Virus record (IMG/VR): IMGVR_UViG_3300027906_000107
Span: 1-28,125 of that record
Source of the DNA: a virus
Length of the DNA: 28,125 nucleotides
Reading direction: 5' to 3' (one strand)
Below, in pieces: positions 24,401 through 28,125 of the stretch; position 1 is the stretch's first letter, and each line of letters begins with the position of its first letter. Below the pieces are notes generated by a model. It was not told where the DNA came from and did no database searches. It saw only the letters and a program-made list of their open reading frames with translations. The translations under genes and the position numbers were made by a program.

Positions 24401-25160
24401 TGGAGTTAAGCTTGATACAGGTTTTAAGAGTATTACTGATAGTGGAAGTAAACTTAGAAATCAAATTGCAGTTAATAGTACTCAAAATATAGATGCCTCT
24501 GTAGCCCAACAAACAACTGTAGATATTCTTACTGAAGATAAAGATGCAACCTTTATGCAGATATATGATGCATTTATGGGTGATGCTGCTTCATTTGGAA
24601 AGATTAGAAAACAAGCTAATAAAAACTTTGACGAAATAAATTCGTCATATGAATTAGTTCAAAAAGAAATTGAATCATTTGAAAGATTAATTAAAGAAAT
24701 AGGTGAAGATGTAGGGAAAAAGAAAGCAAGAGGGGAAATGTATGATATTGGATTGGAAGGTGATTATAGGTCTTTAGGAGACTTTGTATTAAATCCAAGT
24801 AGAATTATTATGAGGGATATGCCTGAGAATACTCCAGCTCAACAAGATGCAAAAGAAAAAGCTTTAAGAGATGTTAAATCTCTAAAATTAAGGGGTATTG
24901 CTAGAGACTTCGGAATTTCTTTACCAGCAGGTAAAAGAGAAGTCCGAGGTAAGGATATGAAGGCATATGATTTTAACGAACAAAAGAAGATATTAATACC
25001 CCCTGATTTATATTTAGAATTTATTAAATACGCATTTAAAGCTTTAAATATTGAAAGTGATTTGAGAAATTTCTTATCCACTATAAGGAAAAGAAAATCT
25101 GATTTATACTTTAATGAAATACTTCCAGAAAAGAGATGGGCTGGTATGCAGTACTCCTAG
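21483..25160 (+). CDS. Second single-subunit RNA polymerase, candidate virion (N4 vRNAP-like) enzyme
   Basis: A 1225-aa protein with single-subunit RNA polymerase motifs in the right order. T/DxxGR-like: NNSSRLMITNQELNYQADKV (567-586), Arg571, aligning with the same region of the phage's other polymerase. Motif A: ADGNANGATILATQMG, Asp742 (T7 Asp537). Motif B: KQPIMTSIYG, Lys831 and Tyr839 (T7 KRSVMTLAYG, Lys631, Tyr639). Motif C: FMQIYDAF, Asp1029 (T7 HDSF, Asp812), with NIDASVAQQTTV upstream matching the pre-motif-C helix; His is replaced by Tyr1028. Residues 1-200 are hydrophilic and probably disordered. The N4 virion polymerase is about 3500 aa with a roughly 1100-aa catalytic core; this protein is close to that core. 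Position at the end of the ejection-protein operon suggests packaging and injection. RNA polymerase fold is well supported by eye; virion location is inferred. Confidence 0.8.
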   Translation: MGKLTASRDFYARKQERIADAQKKLQGKKIAGDTTTTSGATNVADVADNLAEIKIKTPTEQIQDRIPVVEEGSTVPLGTYEGRAEILGKIGEEIDPVATQKKALESIGGTTVVESDAKGTDLYGDVSTVPGQKKVDLYKEQLADEAQMRIPQDEQSAKLLGEMVDIIASEDYGRKQTSEDEETPQSLFGDMLDFAAKTVQTDQTKFNLFGKLVDTSTAGSEVDINPMSFLQKNSDEISYALKGVDKLDMLEDRSDINSGIRPEVGRAALIATILELTHRLNQQASETDKELNERQYENAMDRINIGKAIGSRMERLLYPSADIDPNKPYTGESEGFGYKYRTTERERSLVGQAFAQGFADSPNFSFMESHFVKAKGEDKGKWTFRPDRKGDQQLWAIRRALRDVLGLKDYTKPVSLVPTTKEGRLIGEGAFDQKQITSQVLPNELPPIAKKAIQKLGRVGHTTSPHKILLMSGMLNSNNPFLMKVRKADTAYYQKKKKEFLDEYTARAANDPDFIPQELGDFDTFEQAANKQTIEIMERHKEMRQYTVIDAINRMDRSFFYGYTAINNSSRLMITNQELNYQADKVARFLVDGAKPVIFKKNTNSDLEMSSEGFMGVIARCVIPEAGKMPPERQVALLLQDLSDPAGSKYLKLGRELLEYTQNNSGYIGAVRGTKQAKDYAATYEGLRSVTPLELSPELTEYLQDMGKDEFYFAMDALHELARWDATPTGAEFKTRVKAEADGNANGATILATQMGVKNIMEKGGVLYSKKRIKYLAQGLSHSEIEEIEKDIRDDVYTHMQALPEISKDPKKWDMILQQIKKAGKVKELMKQPIMTSIYGKDPRFHSDTARKFIVDNPEYFASFDSQAQAEKELTKMLEHALVTGLGGALEHAAIAKRLGRAFNFANRIAMVEGPNGFMSQAGGYEYIEDTPEPTAFDFVIEGMTDENTGQIIRRKMDITTMQRVASAQARAGGVKLDTGFKSITDSGSKLRNQIAVNSTQNIDASVAQQTTVDILTEDKDATFMQIYDAFMGDAASFGKIRKQANKNFDEINSSYELVQKEIESFERLIKEIGEDVGKKKARGEMYDIGLEGDYRSLGDFVLNPSRIIMRDMPENTPAQQDAKEKALRDVKSLKLRGIARDFGISLPAGKREVRGKDMKAYDFNEQKKILIPPDLYLEFIKYAFKALNIESDLRNFLSTIRKRKSDLYFNEILPEKRWAGMQYS

Positions 25161-25166
25161 AGTACT
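25150..25166. terminator. Hairpin at convergent gene ends, candidate bidirectional terminator
   Basis: AGTACTC-CTA-GAGTACT is a perfect 7-bp inverted repeat with a 3-nt loop. The stem can be extended by GGGCT (25138-25142) with AGCCC (25167-25171) across a 7-nt bulge. It contains CTAG (25157-25160), which provides the stop codons of both converging genes. No T-tract follows on either side, so an intrinsic terminator is possible but not proven. Confidence 0.5.
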
Positions 25167-25405
25167 AGCCCATTAGCCTTAGCTGCTTGCATAGCTTTAG
25201 ATCTCTGTTTATCAGCCATGTGTCTAGCTTTGCTTTCACTCATGCCTTCTGAAACATATCCAGCCATATTTTGAGCATGAACCATATCTAACATAGCTCT
25301 ATTAAACCCTTCTTTCTCTATTAAATCTTCAGATATACCGAATTCAGTGAATTCAAGGTCTTTAAAGTTTTGTCCTGTCTGTGCTAACCAATTTTTATCT
25401 GCCAT
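25157..25405 (-). CDS. Small hypothetical protein downstream of the RNA polymerase
   Basis: An 82-aa helical, Met/Ala/Lys-rich protein (MADKNWLAQTGQNFKDLEF start; KARHMADKQRSKAMQAAKA near the end). The ribosome site AAGGAGG overlaps the polymerase stop codon (TAAGGAGG on the minus strand), so it is co-transcribed and likely well translated right after the polymerase. Its stop overlaps the stop of the convergent plus-strand gene within CTAG. No family is recognised. By position it could be an early host-takeover or polymerase-modulating protein, which is inference only. Confidence 0.65.
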   Translation of the reverse strand: MADKNWLAQTGQNFKDLEFTEFGISEDLIEKEGFNRAMLDMVHAQNMAGYVSEGMSESKARHMADKQRSKAMQAAKANGLVL

Positions 25406-25415
25406 AGTAACCTCC

Positions 25416-27533
25416 TTAGCAAAAGAAGTAATCCGATTTGGATACTTCGGTTATATTTAATCCTCCTATGAGTGGTTGAACCCCACTATATCCTCTTCCG
25501 AAGGGTATACTCTCATAAAAGTTTTCTTTATCATACATCTCTATGAATACTTCTCTGGCTTTCACCATAAGATCTTCTATATCAGTTGCATGACCATTAA
25601 ATGAATCGTGTACTGCTGCGAAATCATTATCCCATTTAGATACTACCAGAGCTAAGTGAGCAGCATCTTTACTGTGAACGAAGTTAGGACTAATCCCACA
25701 CATAAACCCTCGTCTATCTGGTATATCTGTCTTCTCTCTTATCACATGCTTAAATCTTATCTCACCTTCTGGTGTATTAAATCCATAACAATCTATCTTA
25801 GCAGGTCTAGTTCTGTAACATTCGTATATTACAGGGAAGCCTGATTCTGTCTCCCATTCAATTCCTCTACCTCTATCTGTACCATAAGTACGATACCAAT
25901 TAAGTATCTCTTGATCGGCAAGTCGCTGTAGGTATCGCATAGTATCTAAAGGTCCAGGGCATACATCTTGTATTGCTCGTATAACTTGATGAGCTAACTC
26001 ATCGCAATCCCATGTATTAATATTATAATCACTGGTATAACCATACTGATAACAATCGCTATACATAGACTCAGACATTTTCTTTTGTCCACAGCTATAA
26101 GCTCTAGTCATAGCTCCTCTCTTAGCGATACCCTTCCTTATATGCTTCATTGGTATATTTCTTTCTGCAAACCAATCAGGCATCCTCTCACATACTCTTT
26201 TAGCTACTCTTACATAGAAATCATTTGGTATTTCAGTAGGTATAAGACCAACTAATTCTCCAGTTAACCTATCCTTAGACATAGCACCTAAATGTTGCCA
26301 ACCATTATTAGCACCATCAATAGGCACAGGTAATTGAATCCTGTAATCGTCTTTATCCCTCCAAAACTTAAACCACTCTATACAACAAGCAAGGAAAGCT
26401 ATTTTCTTTTCGGCATCTTCAGATATGATCTTCATCTCACCTAGCTCAAGTATACTATCCATATTCTTTTGAGTCCACATAGCTCTGTCTTCTAGTGTCA
26501 TTTTATCTACAGATATACTATCTAATTCTTCTTTCTCAAGAGCCTCTTTATAATCAGTAGTTACCCATTCAGGTATCTGGTCAATAGGGTATGACTGATT
26601 AAATGAACATGAAGTATGTACTGCTAACCAGAAGTTCGCTGTCTCATCGAAGGGTTTACCTTTGGCGAATAGTAATTGACTACGAGCTATATCAGCACCT
26701 TGAAAGTTAAAGAATGGCTCACTATAGTATAGTCTACCTCTATAGTCTGCATCGACATAGAAACTAAATTCTTTATCTAACCATTTCTCTGCAGCAGCCA
26801 TGACCTCTTTAATCTCTCTATTCTTTGAAGCCTGTCTTTGATACATCTTATCATTCTCTTTCTTATCATCACCATCGTATATTTCATGCTTAACAAACAT
26901 AGCCCAATGATTATTAATAGCTTCATGTACATCTTTATTAACTATAAATCTAGTGGACTGTAAGTTATTAATAGCTTTTACGAATGGCTTATCAAGACAC
27001 TTAAGGAACTTATATTCTTTAGACTTATCCCAAGTCTTAATAATAGGTCTACCATTATTCTGAAACAGAGTAGTTACTAAGGGAATAGGTGTAGCACTGA
27101 TACAGGTAGTCTTACCTGAAAATGCATCTAACTCACCCCATTTATCTGTAGCATGAATTGTAACTGGCTTTCTACTTCTCATATGACCTACTGATATTGT
27201 TATATAACCACACATAACAAAACCTTCAATGACTAAATCACCTACTCTCACATGGTCTCTGAAGTTTACATTATTACTATCCCACCCCTCAACTATATAC
27301 TTGCCTATAGCCATTGAAGCTTGAGTAATAGCTGTCTCGCCTTCTACTTTATTTCGTTTAAAACATCTCTGTATAACTTTTCTTGCATGATTTATTATAT
27401 CATCAATTAAAAAGTCTAGCATATCGACCCCATCGGAGTCAATCATACGCATTAGTTGGAGGTTACGTCTAGGCTTTACACCTAAATCTTCACCTCTTAT
27501 TTTCTCTAGTAAATATTTTCTTATGTCTTGCAT
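25416..27533 (-). CDS. T7-like single-subunit RNA polymerase
   Basis: A 705-aa DNA-directed RNA polymerase that would transcribe phage genes from phage-specific promoters. Motifs: DYRGRLYY with Arg267 (T7 Arg425), motif A PIDGANNGWQHLGAM with Asp406 (T7 Asp537), motif B AKRGAMTRAYSCG with Lys471 and Tyr479 (T7 Lys631, Tyr639), motif C AVHDSF with Asp643 (T7 Asp812). ESGFPVIYECYRTRP (563-577) and the following residues correspond to the promoter specificity loop. The chain ends DYFFC, comparable to the T7 C-terminal FAFA foot. T7 RNAP is 883 aa; about 158 residues are missing before the DxxGR motif, so the N-terminal domain is much reduced, nearer the combined size of the two N4 RNAPII subunits. 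Tyr479 is followed by Ser rather than the usual Gly. AGAGAGGA precedes ATG 27533; a sigma70 promoter lies just upstream. Confidence 0.93.
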   Translation of the reverse strand: MQDIRKYLLEKIRGEDLGVKPRRNLQLMRMIDSDGVDMLDFLIDDIINHARKVIQRCFKRNKVEGETAITQASMAIGKYIVEGWDSNNVNFRDHVRVGDLVIEGFVMCGYITISVGHMRSRKPVTIHATDKWGELDAFSGKTTCISATPIPLVTTLFQNNGRPIIKTWDKSKEYKFLKCLDKPFVKAINNLQSTRFIVNKDVHEAINNHWAMFVKHEIYDGDDKKENDKMYQRQASKNREIKEVMAAAEKWLDKEFSFYVDADYRGRLYYSEPFFNFQGADIARSQLLFAKGKPFDETANFWLAVHTSCSFNQSYPIDQIPEWVTTDYKEALEKEELDSISVDKMTLEDRAMWTQKNMDSILELGEMKIISEDAEKKIAFLACCIEWFKFWRDKDDYRIQLPVPIDGANNGWQHLGAMSKDRLTGELVGLIPTEIPNDFYVRVAKRVCERMPDWFAERNIPMKHIRKGIAKRGAMTRAYSCGQKKMSESMYSDCYQYGYTSDYNINTWDCDELAHQVIRAIQDVCPGPLDTMRYLQRLADQEILNWYRTYGTDRGRGIEWETESGFPVIYECYRTRPAKIDCYGFNTPEGEIRFKHVIREKTDIPDRRGFMCGISPNFVHSKDAAHLALVVSKWDNDFAAVHDSFNGHATDIEDLMVKAREVFIEMYDKENFYESIPFGRGYSGVQPLIGGLNITEVSKSDYFFC

Positions 27534-27560
27534 ATAGTCCTCTCTTTCTTTTGAAAACGC

Positions 27561-27589
27561 ATTATAACATATTTTAATTTATTTCGCAA
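27561..27589 (-). promoter_or_regulatory. Host sigma70-type early promoter for the RNA polymerase gene
   Basis: On the minus strand: TTGCGA (27589-27584), a 17-nt spacer, and TATAAT (27566-27561), with TGT giving an extended -10 (TGTTATAAT). The -35 lies inside the last codons of the dCMP deaminase gene (CTT GCG AAA TAA). The -10 is 27 nt from the polymerase ATG at 27533, leaving a leader of about 20 nt. The perfect -10, ideal spacing and location before the phage polymerase fit an early promoter read by host RNA polymerase. Confidence 0.85.
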
Positions 27590-28004
27590 GTACTTTTATA
27601 TTTATTTTTTCATTAAGGATTTTGAATCCTTCCATATCTTTCTCATACATTCGTCCAACCACAACATGGCTGATGCCAGACTGTAGGATAAGCTTAGCAC
27701 ACTCGATGCAAGGCGACATCGTACAGTAAAGGGTAGCACCCTCGCCATTGGTACTAGACTTAGCGAGCTTACATATAGCATTAGCTTCAGCATGAATAAC
27801 AGTACGTAGTGTAGCACCAGTTGTAGGACTCTTGCAACTATTATCAAACCCAGAAGGAGTACCATTCCAACCCATTGAAATGATATTACCATCCTTGACA
27901 ATAACTGCTCCAACTTTCGTATCAACATCATATGACATCTCCCCTACTCGTTTAGCGATATCCATATATAGGTTATCGTATCTCTTTTTCTTTCTCTCGT
28001 TCAT
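27579..28004 (-). CDS. dCMP deaminase (deoxycytidylate deaminase)
   Basis: A 141-aa zinc enzyme converting dCMP to dUMP, feeding dTTP synthesis, fitting an AT-rich phage. Zinc/catalytic motifs: HAEANA (His71, Glu73) and SPCIECAK (Cys99, Cys102). GWNGTPSGFDNSC (45-57) is the substrate-binding signature of dCMP deaminases. I prefer ATG 28004 (MNERKKKRYDNLY) over ATG 28022, since AAAGGA stands 9 nt before 28004 and nothing comparable precedes 28022. It lies upstream of the RNA polymerase on the same strand and its last codons contain the polymerase -35 box. It complements the ribonucleotide reductase encoded on the other strand. Confidence 0.9.
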   Translation of the reverse strand: MNERKKKRYDNLYMDIAKRVGEMSYDVDTKVGAVIVKDGNIISMGWNGTPSGFDNSCKSPTTGATLRTVIHAEANAICKLAKSSTNGEGATLYCTMSPCIECAKLILQSGISHVVVGRMYEKDMEGFKILNEKINIKVLAK

Positions 28005-28119
28005 TACCCTGATTCCTTTCATAAATCATTAGGGCTTCGTGGAGTGGTGGTATTCGACCTCCACCCTTTGAAGCATTATTCTGTATCTTTATCAGTTGTC
28101 TTCTTATCTTCTTGGACAT
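27973..28119 (-). CDS. Small hypothetical basic protein, possibly partial
   Basis: On the minus strand ATG 28119 opens a 48-aa frame (MSKKIRRQLIKIQNNASKGG, then RIPPLHEALMIYERNQ) ending at TAA 27975-27973. It overlaps the dCMP deaminase start by about 32 nt. The frame is open to the window edge (28125), so a more upstream start is possible and the N-terminus cannot be fixed. Lys/Arg-rich ends and a plausible helical middle; no family recognised. Codon choice is similar to its neighbours, and otherwise this 120-bp stretch would be non-coding. Confidence 0.4.
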   Translation of the reverse strand: MSKKIRRQLIKIQNNASKGGGRIPPLHEALMIYERNQGNEREKEKEIR

Positions 28120-28125
28120 TATCTT

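Noticed and set aside
25150-25166. 7-bp stem, 3-nt loop hairpin as an N4-like vRNAP promoter
   Set aside because: The geometry fits N4 promoters, but it is at the convergent end of two operons and either direction would give only antisense RNA. A terminator is the simpler reading.
25656-25844. Plus-strand 62-aa frame within the RNA polymerase gene
   Set aside because: Shadow of the motif-bearing polymerase frame, no ribosome site and no neighbours on that strand.
27602-27931. Minus-strand 109-aa frame inside the dCMP deaminase gene
   Set aside because: Wholly within a gene with intact zinc motifs; the product is a Leu/Val/Ser-rich out-of-frame translation.

Overview
The window is a stretch of an AT-rich, tailed double-stranded DNA phage genome, almost certainly a podovirus. 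Arginine is mostly encoded by AGA, genes are tightly packed with ATGA/TAATG overlaps, and the gene content (T7-gp12-like tail tube protein, large ejection proteins, adenosylcobalamin-type ribonucleotide reductase, single-subunit RNA polymerase) resembles phages of AT-rich marine bacteria such as SAR11-type hosts. Host assignment is inference from style only. No tRNA, CRISPR, insertion sequence, integrase or attachment site was seen.

Layout, left to right. (1) 1-3717, plus strand: a tail-fibre cassette. It holds the end of an upstream fibre gene, then several small fibre/tip-like proteins. The cassette is bracketed by two paralogous tail-assembly-chaperone-like genes (114-389 and 2812-3099) that share a 62-bp near-identical block. 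(2) 3717-6316: a lysis and membrane block with a small coiled-coil/TM protein, a 3-TM holin and a GH24 lysozyme whose catalytic Asp is replaced by Cys, mixed with small unknown proteins. (3) 6321-8113: a T7-like promoter candidate, then a class II (B12-dependent) ribonucleotide reductase. (4) 8135-17447: tail tube protein B, a 55-aa coiled-coil protein, a GNAT-like protein, three virion-protein candidates and an 876-aa protein with a lytic transglycosylase domain. (5) 17452-25160: a second T7-like promoter candidate in the loop of a long inverted repeat. It is followed by a 1319-aa ejection-type protein with an N-terminal staphylococcal-nuclease-like domain and by a 1225-aa protein. (6) 25157-28125, minus strand, convergent: a small gene, a 705-aa T7-like RNA polymerase with a textbook sigma70 promoter, dCMP deaminase and a small ORF reaching the window edge.

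The main discovery is that the 1225-aa protein at 21483-25160 carries all the key motifs of the single-subunit RNA polymerase family (Arg571; Asp742 in DGNANG; Lys831...Tyr839-Gly840; Asp1029). It lies in the virion-protein block, next to the ejection proteins, and is about the size of the catalytic 'mini' core of the N4 virion RNA polymerase. The genome would therefore encode two distinct single-subunit RNA polymerases, in convergent genes whose stop codons overlap. One is an early T7-like enzyme expressed by host sigma70; the other is a candidate packaged enzyme. A cascade is plausible: a packaged and/or host polymerase transcribes early minus-strand genes; the 705-aa polymerase then recognises TAACACNNCCTTNNAGGGG promoters on the plus strand to drive nucleotide reduction, tail and ejection genes. 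Which polymerase uses which promoter cannot be settled from sequence alone.
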